A stretch of DNA of 13,233 nucleotides from Myxococcales bacterium (GTDB lineage Bacteria > Myxococcota > Myxococcia > Myxococcales > Anaeromyxobacteraceae): NCBI GenBank assembly GCA_021784995.1, contig JAJYHA010000322.1, forward strand, positions 1 to 13,233, written 5' to 3'. Each line of letters begins with the position of its first letter. Within the stretch, counting starts at the first letter, position 1. Position numbers and translations under genes: made by a program. This document shows, piece after piece, positions 7,729-13,233 of this stretch. A model generated the notes under the pieces. It worked only from the letters and a program-made list of their open reading frames with translations. It was not told the origin of the DNA and made no database searches.

Positions 7729-8895
7729 ATGACCACCCGCGAGCAGAAGGCCGAGCCGGCCGGAGCGAGCTCCGGCCTCACCCCGCTTCGCGTCGCCGCC
7801 TACGTGCTGCTCGGCGTCGGAGCCGTGGCCGCCGCGGCCCGGCTCGTCCTCGGGCTCGGCGCGACGACCAACCTCAGCGACGGGTATCCGTGGGGGCTCT
7901 GGATCACCTTCGACGTGATCGTCGGCGTGGCGCTCGCCGCCGGCGGCTTCAGCCTCTCCGCCGCCGTCTACGTCTTCGACCTGAAGCACCTCGCGCCGCT
8001 GCTGCGGCCCGCCAAGCTCTCGGCCTTCGTCGGCTACCTGATGGCGGTCGCCGGCATCGTGCTCGACGTGGGCCTCCCCTGGCGCATCTGGCACCCGCTC
8101 GTCCTGTGGAACTCGAGCTCGGTGCTCTTCGAGGTCGCGTGGTGCGTGATGCTCTACACCGCGGTGCTCGCGCTGGAGGTGCTCATCCTGGGGCTCGAGG
8201 TCCTGAAGGCCGAGCGGTGGACGAGGTTCTTCCGGGGCATCTACGTGGCGCTCGTGGTCGGCGGGATCGTGCTCTCCACCATGCACCAGTCCTCGCTGGG
8301 CGCGCTCTTCCTGCTCGTCCCGGAGAAGATGTCCGGCCTGTGGGCGTCGAAGGCGCTGGGGCCGCTCTTCTACGCCAGCGCCGTGGTCGGCGGTCTCGCC
8401 GTGGTCGTCCTGGAGGGCCTGATCGCGGCCCGGGCCTACCGCCGGGAGCCGGAGATGGGCGCCCTCTCCTCCGCCGGCAAGGGGCTCGCGATCGCGCTGC
8501 TCGTCTACCTCGCCATGAAGGTGACGGACCTCTACGCCCGGGACGTCCGGGTGTGGGTGCTGGACGTCCCGCACCTGCTCCTGCACCTGGAGTTGCTCGG
8601 GACGGTGGCGCTGCCCGCGGCGATGCTCGGGTTCTTCCCCGGGGCGCGGCGCAGCCGGGCGGGGCTCGCCTGGGCCGCCGGGCTCGCCGCCTTCGGGGTG
8701 GTGCTGAACCGATTCGACGTCAGCCTCGCCGCCTACGCGGGCTATCGCGACTTCCACTACTTCCCCTCCTTCGTCGAGATCGCCGTGAGCGTCGCCCTCG
8801 TCGTCCTCGCCGTGCTCCTCTTCGACCTGGGCGCGCGATACCTGCCGGTCTACGGCGAGCCCCTCCGCGAGGCGCGCGCCCGGCCGCGGGGCTGA
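7729..8895 (+). CDS. HybB/NrfD-type membrane subunit of the formate dehydrogenase
   Basis: The 388-aa protein is almost entirely hydrophobic, with about ten predicted transmembrane helices from residue 20 to 385. It carries the HybB-family motif STMHQSSLGALFLL, the early segment GYPWGLWITFDV, and PWRIWHPLVLWNSSSVLFEVAWC. Members of the NrfD/PsrC/HybB family are haem-free quinone-binding membrane subunits that pair with four-cluster ferredoxin subunits. Here it replaces the di-haem cytochrome b (FdnI) used by E. coli FDH-N. A strong Shine-Dalgarno AAGGAGG (7713-7719) inside the end of the preceding gene, 9 nt before ATG 7729, indicates tight translational linkage. The family assignment is sure; quinone reduction by this complex is inferred from the family. 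Confidence 0.93.
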   Translation: MTTREQKAEPAGASSGLTPLRVAAYVLLGVGAVAAAARLVLGLGATTNLSDGYPWGLWITFDVIVGVALAAGGFSLSAAVYVFDLKHLAPLLRPAKLSAFVGYLMAVAGIVLDVGLPWRIWHPLVLWNSSSVLFEVAWCVMLYTAVLALEVLILGLEVLKAERWTRFFRGIYVALVVGGIVLSTMHQSSLGALFLLVPEKMSGLWASKALGPLFYASAVVGGLAVVVLEGLIAARAYRREPEMGALSSAGKGLAIALLVYLAMKVTDLYARDVRVWVLDVPHLLLHLELLGTVALPAAMLGFFPGARRSRAGLAWAAGLAAFGVVLNRFDVSLAAYAGYRDFHYFPSFVEIAVSVALVVLAVLLFDLGARYLPVYGEPLREARARPRG

Positions 8896-8916
8896 GCCCT
8901 GGTGTTCCCGTACGAC

Positions 8917-8946
8917 TTGCCGCCGATGCGCCTCCTGATGTAGAAG
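8917..8946 (+). promoter_or_regulatory. Candidate tRNA-Asn promoter
   Basis: TTGCCG (8917-8922) and TAGAAG (8941-8946) are 18 bp apart and lie 15 bp before the mature tRNA 5' end. No terminator is visible between the formate dehydrogenase operon and this site, so read-through transcription is also possible. Confidence 0.4.
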
Positions 8947-8960
8947 ACGCGGCGCGATAT

Positions 8961-9036
8961 TCCCCAGTAGCTCAGTTGGCAGAGCAGGTGACTGTTAATC
9001 ACCGGGTCGCATGTTCGAGTCATGCCTGGGGAGCCA
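8961..9036 (+). tRNA. tRNA-Asn (GUU)
   Basis: This is a 76-nt cloverleaf. The acceptor TCCCCAG pairs with CTGGGGA, the D stem is GCTC/GAGC, the anticodon stem GGTGA/TCACC encloses loop CTGTTAA with anticodon GTT at 8994-8996, and the T arm is GCATG-TTCGAGT-CATGC. The discriminator is G9033, and CCA is encoded at 9034-9036. The last 10 nt are part of the attL repeat, so the gene stayed intact after island integration. Confidence 0.98.
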
Positions 9037-9072
9037 TTCTGGACGGCCCGCCGAACCCCCGATTAAGGGGTC
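9027..9072 (+). repeat. attL: left copy of the 46-bp island boundary repeat
   Basis: This 46-bp stretch recurs at 12347-12392 with two mismatches (9043 A to T, 9052 C to T). It contains the last 10 nt of tRNA-Asn, the left arm and loop of the tRNA terminator and the inner stem, ending at GGGGTC. The location at a tRNA 3' end and the recombinase-like remnant beside it identify it as an attachment site. Confidence 0.9.
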
Positions 9073-9089
9073 GGCGGGCCGCTCCTTTT
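9045..9089 (+). terminator. Rho-independent terminator of tRNA-Asn
   Basis: GGCCCGCCG (9045-9053) pairs perfectly with CGGCGGGCC (9072-9080). After a bulged A, ACCCC (9055-9059) pairs with GGGGT (9067-9071) around the loop CGATTAA. A T-run (TCCTTTT, 9083-9089) follows. The left arm belongs to the att repeat; the right arm lies just inside the island. Confidence 0.85.
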
Positions 9090-9576
9090 CTGGGCCCGGC
9101 GAGGCGCCGGTGATGCCGGCCGGCAGCGGGTAGAGCCGGATGACGGCGTGGCCCCGCTCCCCCTTGGCCGCATCCTCGTGCCAGGTGACGGTGTCGATGG
9201 CGACCGGGATGAGGTAGCGCAGGGCGAGCCAGTCCTTCCGGGCCACGGCGACGTCGATCATCCGGGGCAGGTCCCGGTACGAGTCCTCCACCCTGCTGGC
9301 GTCGAGCACCTGCTGGCCCATCTCGGCGTGGCGGACCTCAAGATCCTCGACCTCCAGCTTCAGCGCCTGGGCCGCGAGCTCCCGCTCGCGGAGCCGGGCC
9401 CGCAGCGCAGGCCCGTTGCGCCCACCCGACTCCACGGCGTCCTGCTCCACGGCGTCCACCAGGCCGGTGACGGCGATCGGCTCGCGCCGGGGAACGGCTC
9501 CGACAGCCAACGGTGGAAGCTGGTGCGCCAGACTCCGGCGGTCCGAGTCCCGGCGCTGAGGCAACGGTTGGTGTCC

Positions 9577-9609
9577 TTGACGTTCGGATGTGGTCGAATA
9601 ATTATTCGA
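9577..9609 (+). promoter_or_regulatory. Candidate promoter with 16-bp palindromic operator for the island operon
   Basis: TTGACG at 9577-9582 is a good -35. With a 17-bp spacer, AATTAT at 9600-9605 is a fair -10. The -10 lies inside the perfect palindrome TCGAATAATTATTCGA (9594-9609), the most AT-rich spot in the window. The expected transcription start falls at or very near ATG 9612, so the mRNA may be leaderless. A protein dimer bound to the palindrome would block the promoter. The palindrome and hexamers are seen; regulation is inferred. Confidence 0.5.
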
Positions 9610-9611
9610 GC

Positions 9612-10856
9612 ATGGCAGGCGAGGACTTCCGCCAGAGCTACGTCGAGTGTCGCGACGCCTTGACCGAGCGTCTCGCCGATCCCGCGCCAAGCCGCATCCA
9701 GCTGCTGGCGGGCCCCAGGCAGGTCGGCAAGACCACACTACTGCTGGAGATCGCCGAGCGCCTTGGACGGCAGGCAGTGTACGCGGCTGCGGACGCACCG
9801 GAGGCCGCGCTCCCCGGGTTCTGGGAGCGGCTCCTCGCCCGGGTGGAGGATGTGGCCACGGCCGAGGGCCGCGCGGTCATGCTCCTCGACGAGGCCCACC
9901 TGCTCCACGACTGGGCGGCGCACCTCAAGGGCATCTGGGACCGGTTCCGGCGGAAGAAGACTCCCATCCACATCGTCGCCACTGGTTCGTCAGCGTTGCA
10001 CCTCGCCGCCGGCTCGCGCGAGAGCCTTGCCGGCCGGTTCGAGCGGTTGACCCTTACGCACTGGTCGGCAGGCTCGATCGCCCAGGTCTTCAAGCTCAAG
10101 CCGGCAAAGGCGGCCGACCTCTTCGTGCGCATGGGCTCGTATCCGGGCGCGTTCCCGCTGCACGAGGACGTGCCGCGATGGTCGGCCTATGTTCGCGACG
10201 CCATCCTCGAGCCTGCCATCGGACGAGACATCCTAGCCCTGGCGGCCGTCCGGCGCCCGGCCTTGCTCAGGCAGGTGTTCGGCGTGGCGGCGTCATCGCC
10301 AGCCCAGATCGTCTCCCTGCAAAAGATCCAGGGGCAGTTGCAGGATGCTGGAGCCTTCGAGACCATCGCGCACTACCTCGCGCTCCTCGAGGAGGCCTTC
10401 CTGGTGGCGGCGCTGCCGAAGTTCTCGGCCCGTGCGGCTCGACGTAGGTCGGCGCCGCCCAAGCTGGTCACCCTCAACAACGCGCTCGTCGCCGTGATGG
10501 ACCCCAAGGGGATCGCCAGCGCCGATTCGGACCCGCAGCGCTTCGGCGCCTGGGTCGAGAACGCCTGTCTAGCGCACGCGTGGAACGCGGGCCAGCAGGT
10601 CTCCTACTGGCGCGAGGAGCCGCTCGAGGTGGACGGTGTCTTCGAGGGAAGCTGGGGCCGCTGGGCCGTCGAGGTGAAGAGCGGCGCGTTCCAGATGAGC
10701 GAGCTGAAGGCGCTTCTGGAGCTCGTTCGCCGCCACCCGGAGCTGCGCCCGCTCGTCATCTGCGACGAAGCCGGTCGCGCCAGCGCAGAGCGCGCGGGAG
10801 TCCCGGCCACCTCCTGGCAGCAGTTCCTGCTGAGCGGCCCGCTGGGTGCGCCATGA
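9612..10856 (+). CDS. AAA+ ATPase with DUF4143 (PD-(D/E)XK-like) C-terminal domain
   Basis: The 414-aa protein has Walker A GPRQVGKT (residues 34-41), Walker B VMLLDEAH with D93-E94, and a sensor-like IVATGSSAL at 121-129. It then has a middle helical region and the C-terminal part REEPLEVDGV..WAVEVKSG. This is the AAA_14 + DUF4143 architecture common in bacteria and archaea. In the C-terminal domain D341, E354 and K356 keep the D..ExK pattern of PD-(D/E)XK nucleases; whether such proteins cut nucleic acid is not established. I chose ATG 9612 because homology starts at once and the palindrome ends 2 nt upstream. ATG 9588 (24 residues earlier) or 9513 are in frame but have no better ribosome site. 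It overlaps the next gene by four bases (ATGA), so the two products are probably made together. Confidence 0.85.
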   Translation: MAGEDFRQSYVECRDALTERLADPAPSRIQLLAGPRQVGKTTLLLEIAERLGRQAVYAAADAPEAALPGFWERLLARVEDVATAEGRAVMLLDEAHLLHDWAAHLKGIWDRFRRKKTPIHIVATGSSALHLAAGSRESLAGRFERLTLTHWSAGSIAQVFKLKPAKAADLFVRMGSYPGAFPLHEDVPRWSAYVRDAILEPAIGRDILALAAVRRPALLRQVFGVAASSPAQIVSLQKIQGQLQDAGAFETIAHYLALLEEAFLVAALPKFSARAARRRSAPPKLVTLNNALVAVMDPKGIASADSDPQRFGAWVENACLAHAWNAGQQVSYWREEPLEVDGVFEGSWGRWAVEVKSGAFQMSELKALLELVRRHPELRPLVICDEAGRASAERAGVPATSWQQFLLSGPLGAP

Positions 10857-12070
10857 AGAGGGCGCCATCGAGTAGGCACAAGTGGGCGTTCACCGCCCGG
10901 TTTCGCCGGCAGGCCTTCGGCTGGAAGTCGCAACCCGCCATTCAGCGGGTGAAGGAGGCGGTCAGCGAGATCAAGGGCGTCGCACGCAAGGACCCGGCGC
11001 TTGCCGCCGACGGCGCGGTCGCGTTTTTCGAGCGGGTCTCGCCTGCGCTCGAGCACGTCGACAGCTCCTCGGGAGCCATCGGTACCGCGGTGAACAACGC
11101 CATCCGTGAGCTGGTCGCGGTGGTCGCGAGCGCGCCGGCCGAAGCGAAGGCGCGTGACGCGTGGCTCGAACGGCTCTGGGAGGCGCACGAGGCCGACCAG
11201 ATCCCCTACATCGAGCGACTCGCCGACTACTGGGGTGAGCTCTGCGTCACCAAGGAGCTCGCCTCGGCGTGGTCCGATCGCCTCGTGGGCATCACGCGCA
11301 TGGCCCTCAGTCCCGATCCCAACCTGCGGGGCCACTTCCACGGCACCTCGGCGTGCCTGAGCGCCCTCTTCCGCGCCGAGCGCTACGACGAGATCGTCGA
11401 GATCGTCGCGGCGGACCGGGTCATCTGGCCCTACAAGCGGTGGGCGGTGAAGGCACTCGCGGCCATGGGCAAGAAGGCGGAGGCCATCCAGTACGCGGAG
11501 TCGTGCCGCGGGCCGTGGACCTACGACTGGGAGGTCGACTCCCTCTGTGAGGAGATCCTCCTTTCGAGCGGACTGGTCGACGAGGCATACCAGCGCTACG
11601 GCGTGCGCGCGCACCAAGGAGGCACCTACCTCGCGACGTTCCGCGCCGTGCTCAAGAAGTACCCGCACAAGCCCCCTGCGCAGGTGCTCATGGACCTGGT
11701 GAAGACGACACCGGGCGAGGAAGGGAAGTGGTTCGCGGCGGCGAAGGAGGCCGGGCTCTACGACGAGGCGCTCGAGCTCGCCCGCCGGACAGCTTGCGAC
11801 CCGAAGACGCTCACGCGCGCAGCGCGCGATCTTGCCGGCAGCCAACCGGCCTTCGCCGTCGAAGCCGGCATGCTCGCGCTGAGCTGGCTCGCCGAGGGGT
11901 TCGGGTACGAGATCACCAGCGCCGATGTCTGGGCCGCGTACGACAGCACGACCAAGGCCGCCGAGCGCGCCGGCAGCTCCACGGACACACGCGAGCGCAT
12001 CAAGCGGCTCGTGGCCGAGCGGCCGGGCGGGTTCGTGGCGCAGATCCTCGGACGACAGCCTGGCTTATGA
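10853..12070 (+). CDS. Conserved helical-repeat protein of unknown function, partner of the AAA+ ATPase
   Basis: The 405-aa product starts in the ATGA overlap with the ATPase gene. I do not recognise a named domain. The N-terminus is basic and aromatic (HKWAFTARFRRQAFGWKSQ), followed by a conserved-looking segment VKEAVSEIKGVARKDPALA. The rest reads as paired amphipathic helices resembling a TPR/alpha-solenoid: RYDEIVEIVAADRVIWPYKR (about 176-195), KALAAMGKKAEAIQYAES, ILLSSGLVDEAYQRYGVRAH and AAKEAGLYDEALELARRT (about 296-313). No signal peptide, membrane segment or catalytic motif is visible. Trp/Tyr- and Asp/Glu-rich loops such as GPWTYDWEVDSLCEE may be a ligand surface. The full frame is intact and of island-like codon use. 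A plausible job is a sensor or scaffold for the ATPase; a housekeeping role cannot be excluded. No terminator is evident downstream. Confidence 0.82.
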   Translation: MKRAPSSRHKWAFTARFRRQAFGWKSQPAIQRVKEAVSEIKGVARKDPALAADGAVAFFERVSPALEHVDSSSGAIGTAVNNAIRELVAVVASAPAEAKARDAWLERLWEAHEADQIPYIERLADYWGELCVTKELASAWSDRLVGITRMALSPDPNLRGHFHGTSACLSALFRAERYDEIVEIVAADRVIWPYKRWAVKALAAMGKKAEAIQYAESCRGPWTYDWEVDSLCEEILLSSGLVDEAYQRYGVRAHQGGTYLATFRAVLKKYPHKPPAQVLMDLVKTTPGEEGKWFAAAKEAGLYDEALELARRTACDPKTLTRAARDLAGSQPAFAVEAGMLALSWLAEGFGYEITSADVWAAYDSTTKAAERAGSSTDTRERIKRLVAERPGGFVAQILGRQPGL

Positions 12071-12346
12071 AGGCAGCCACGATGGAACTCAGCGGGGAGC
12101 GCTTCACGCAAGTCGCCTCTGCCCATCGTTCGGAGATCGATTCCGCGTCGCGGCACCTTTCCGGGCGACCGCTCTCCAAATCCGGAACTTCCGGAGTACG
12201 ACCTCGCTCGGCCGGGGTGCTGGCGACCGGATAACAGCCCCTCTGTCCGTCTCGCCAGCGCGGGCAAGCAACCGAAACCTCAACAGGTCGCACAACCGCC
12301 CGAATCTCCTGGAGAGACGGACAACCCGTACGGAATCCGTGCAGAA
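12071..12346. other. Gene-free right end of the island
   Basis: I see no credible coding sequence here. It contains a near-palindrome TCCGGAA-C-TTCCGGA (12181-12195). It also has a 10-bp inverted repeat, TGTCCGTCTC (12244-12253) with GAGACGGACA (12314-12323), 60 bp apart and ending 23 bp before attR. These could be recombinase or directionality-factor sites, or an RNA structure; nothing in the sequence decides between these. Confidence 0.4.
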
Positions 12347-12392
12347 TGGGGAGCCATTCTGGTCGGCCCGCTGAACCCCCGATTAAGGGGTC
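12347..12392 (+). repeat. attR: right copy of the 46-bp island boundary repeat
   Basis: Matches 44 of 46 bases of attL. It carries the last 10 nt of tRNA-Asn, including CCA, but no other tRNA part, and the left arm and loop of the terminator without its right arm. The flank (CCCAGGCGG) is unrelated to that of attL. Confidence 0.9.
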
Positions 12393-12405
12393 CCCAGGCG
12401 GTTAC

Positions 12406-12580
12406 GTTCCCGTCGAGGTAGGGGTGGATGGTCTCGAACTGCACGTGGGCGAGCCCGGCGCGCACCAGCGGCGGCAGAGTGTCGGCGCCGTGGAGGTACT
12501 TCTCGACGTCGCCGAGCAGGCGGCACCTCGTGGGGCAGCGGCGGCACGTACACCGCGGTGCCCGGCTTCCCCGATCGAGC
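12406..12580 (-). pseudogene. Fic-family protein remnant, frameshifted and truncated
   Basis: In the minus direction, SGKPGTAVYVPPLPHEVP is followed, after a frame change at about 12520, by LLGDVEKYLHGADTLPPLVR and then HVQFETIHPYLDGN. This is the central part of a Fic (AMP-transferase) domain protein, whose catalytic motif should read HPFxDGNGRxxR. Here it stops after DGN (12408-12406) and runs into unrelated sequence. The frameshift is best explained by loss of two bases between HEVP and LLGD. The N-terminal part is also missing beyond about 12580. The catalytic Arg and most of the gene are absent, so it cannot be active. Confidence 0.85.
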
Positions 12581-12701
12581 GATCCTTGCGTCTTCTCCTT
12601 TCGCGGTGCGGCCGGCCGAGCGATCCAGGCACGCCGATCGGGTTGCCCCGCCGTCGTTCAAGACGCACAATCCACCGAGATTGAAGAGGGCTGGTGCTGC
12701 C
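12581..12701. other. Gene-free spacer between Fic remnant and DUF523 gene
   Basis: No conserved coding frame, RNA or strong promoter is recognised. A purine run GAAGAGGG (12683-12690) 11 nt before GTG 12702 could serve as its ribosome site. Confidence 0.3.
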
Positions 12702-13233
12702 GTGAGTGATCGTCTCTCCCCGTCCCGTCTGCCGGTCGAGAGCGACTCGGACCCGGCAACGTCGACGCCCCCCGAGGGCCCACGGCGAGCACGAGCGACG
12801 AGCCCGGTTCGCGTGCTCGTGAGCGCGTGCCTGCTCGGCGACAAGGTCCGCTACGACGGGCAGCACAAGTACGACCCGTTCCTGGTGGAGATGCTCGACC
12901 CGTTCGTCGAGTGGGAGCGCGTCTGCCCGGAGTCGGACTGCGGCATGCCGACGCCCCGCCCCTCGATGCACCTCGTCGGCGACCCCAAGGCTCCCCGTCT
13001 CGTCAGCCGCACCGGGGTCGATCTGACCGAGCAGATGCGCCGGTTCACCCAGGAGCGACTGCGGCAGCTCGAGGGCGTCGAGCTCTGCGGCTACGTCTGC
13101 AAGAAGGACTCGCCGAGCTCCGGCATGACGCGGGTCAAGGTGTACAACGAGAACGGCACGGCCGAGCGCGTCGGCGCAGGACTCTTCACCGGCGCCTTCA
13201 TGGCGCGTTTCCCCGTCGTGCCCGTGGAGGAAG
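12702..13233 (+). CDS. DUF523 family protein (probably DUF523-DUF1722 fusion), 3' end outside window
   Basis: The frame is open from GTG 12702 to the window end, giving 177 residues. After a disordered, Pro/Ser/Arg-rich leader of about 36 residues, the DUF523 domain is clear: VRVLVSACLLGDKVRYDGQHKYD, RVCPESDCGMPTPRPSMHLVGDP, ELCGYVCKKDSPSSGMTRVKVY and GLFTGAFMARFPVVPVEE. Conserved Cys in SACLLG, VCPESDCG and the LCGY region suggest metal or cluster binding, not proven. The pattern of GDPKAPRL and the PVEE ending is typical of proteins where DUF1722 follows, which here would lie beyond the window. An internal GTG in VRVLVS is an alternative start without the leader. The function of the family is not firmly known. 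Confidence 0.85.
   Translation, partial: MSDRLSPSRLPVESDSDPATSTPPEGPRRARATSPVRVLVSACLLGDKVRYDGQHKYDPFLVEMLDPFVEWERVCPESDCGMPTPRPSMHLVGDPKAPRLVSRTGVDLTEQMRRFTQERLRQLEGVELCGYVCKKDSPSSGMTRVKVYNENGTAERVGAGLFTGAFMARFPVVPVEE

Larger units (their letters stand above)
8995..9492 (-). pseudogene. Truncated serine-recombinase-like integrase, C-terminal part only
   Basis: The minus-strand frame begins without a convincing start around 9492 (PRREPIAVTGLVDAV) and ends at TAA 8997-8995. It shows a charged coiled-coil stretch (RARLRERELAAQALKLEVE and on), then YRDLPRMIDVAVARKDWLAL, VTWHEDAAKGERG and IRLYPLPAG. This matches the general pattern of the coiled-coil and C-terminal tail of large serine recombinases (resolvase + zinc ribbon + coiled coil). 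The resolvase catalytic domain and zinc ribbon are absent; the space upstream is taken by the ATPase gene's promoter. The last residues, WLPRHDSNMRPGD, are the antisense of attL and the tRNA, so the stop codon falls in the anticodon GTTAA. Position beside attL, pointing toward the tRNA, is usual for an island integrase. Family call is moderate; no catalytic motif is left to confirm it. Confidence 0.55.
9027..12392. mobile_element. Small genomic island integrated at tRNA-Asn
   Basis: About 3.3 kb lies between two near-identical 46-bp direct repeats, the left one at the 3' end of tRNA-Asn. Inside are a 5'-truncated recombinase-like frame next to attL, a two-gene operon (AAA+ ATPase and unknown helical protein), and about 280 bp without genes before attR. 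No intact integrase, excisionase, replication or transfer gene is present. The island is therefore probably fixed, or was mobilised in trans. Its codon use appears somewhat less G/C-extreme than the formate dehydrogenase operon by eye. Confidence 0.85.

Noticed and set aside
9148..9663. Plus-strand open frame opposite the recombinase remnant
   Set aside because: No family-like features; its sequence is explained as the complement of the coiled-coil coding region.
12000..12293. Minus-strand frame of 97 codons in the right end of the island, considered as an excisionase
   Set aside because: It overlaps the end of the helical-repeat gene, starts with GTG lacking a ribosome site and shows no helix-turn-helix or excisionase-like features.
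1..13233. CRISPR arrays, insertion-sequence transposases, rRNA
   Set aside because: No regularly spaced repeats, transposase motifs or rRNA segments were seen in the window.

Overview
The window is very GC-rich, with strong G/C bias at third codon positions and many GTG starts. It carries a selenocysteine-containing, Tat-exported formate dehydrogenase and a CCA-encoding tRNA-Asn gene. This fits a Myxococcota/Deltaproteobacteria-type organism, with an Anaeromyxobacter-like anaerobe as my best guess; the assignment is inferred from gene content and base composition, not from a marker gene.

Layout. (1) 1-2839 is chromosomal housekeeping: a partial alkaline-phosphatase-superfamily metalloenzyme (minus), divergent proC (plus), a small thioredoxin-like [2Fe-2S] ferredoxin (plus) and, convergent with it, a SirB1-type transglutaminase-like/TPR protein (minus). 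(2) 2840-8895 is a respiratory formate dehydrogenase operon: an intergenic region with an FNR-like site and a candidate promoter, then the catalytic subunit (in-frame UGA at 3598 followed by a near-ideal bacterial SECIS hairpin), fdhE, a four-cluster ferredoxin subunit with a C-terminal membrane anchor, and a HybB/NrfD-type polytopic membrane subunit. Together these should oxidise periplasmic formate and pass electrons through [4Fe-4S] clusters to the quinone pool. (3) 8961-9036 is tRNA-Asn(GUU) with its terminator.

(4) 9027-12392 is a compact genomic island of about 3.3 kb integrated at the 3' end of tRNA-Asn. It is bounded by a 46-bp direct repeat (9027-9072 and 12347-12392, two mismatches). 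Next to attL is a 5'-truncated reading frame that looks like the C-terminal part of a large serine recombinase; its stop codon lies inside the tRNA anticodon. The cargo is one two-gene operon with an ATGA overlap: an AAA+ ATPase with a DUF4143 (PD-(D/E)XK-like) C-terminal region and a 405-aa helical-repeat protein of unknown function. A 16-bp perfect AT-rich palindrome lies on the putative -10 element of this operon. This pair is the best candidate in the window for an undescribed (possibly defensive) system.

(5) 12393-13233 lies beyond attR: a frameshifted remnant of a Fic-family gene cut off in its catalytic motif about 13 bp from the attR repeat, then the start of a DUF523 (probably DUF523-DUF1722) gene that runs off the window. 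The Fic scrap at the boundary suggests that this tRNA locus has received more than one insertion.
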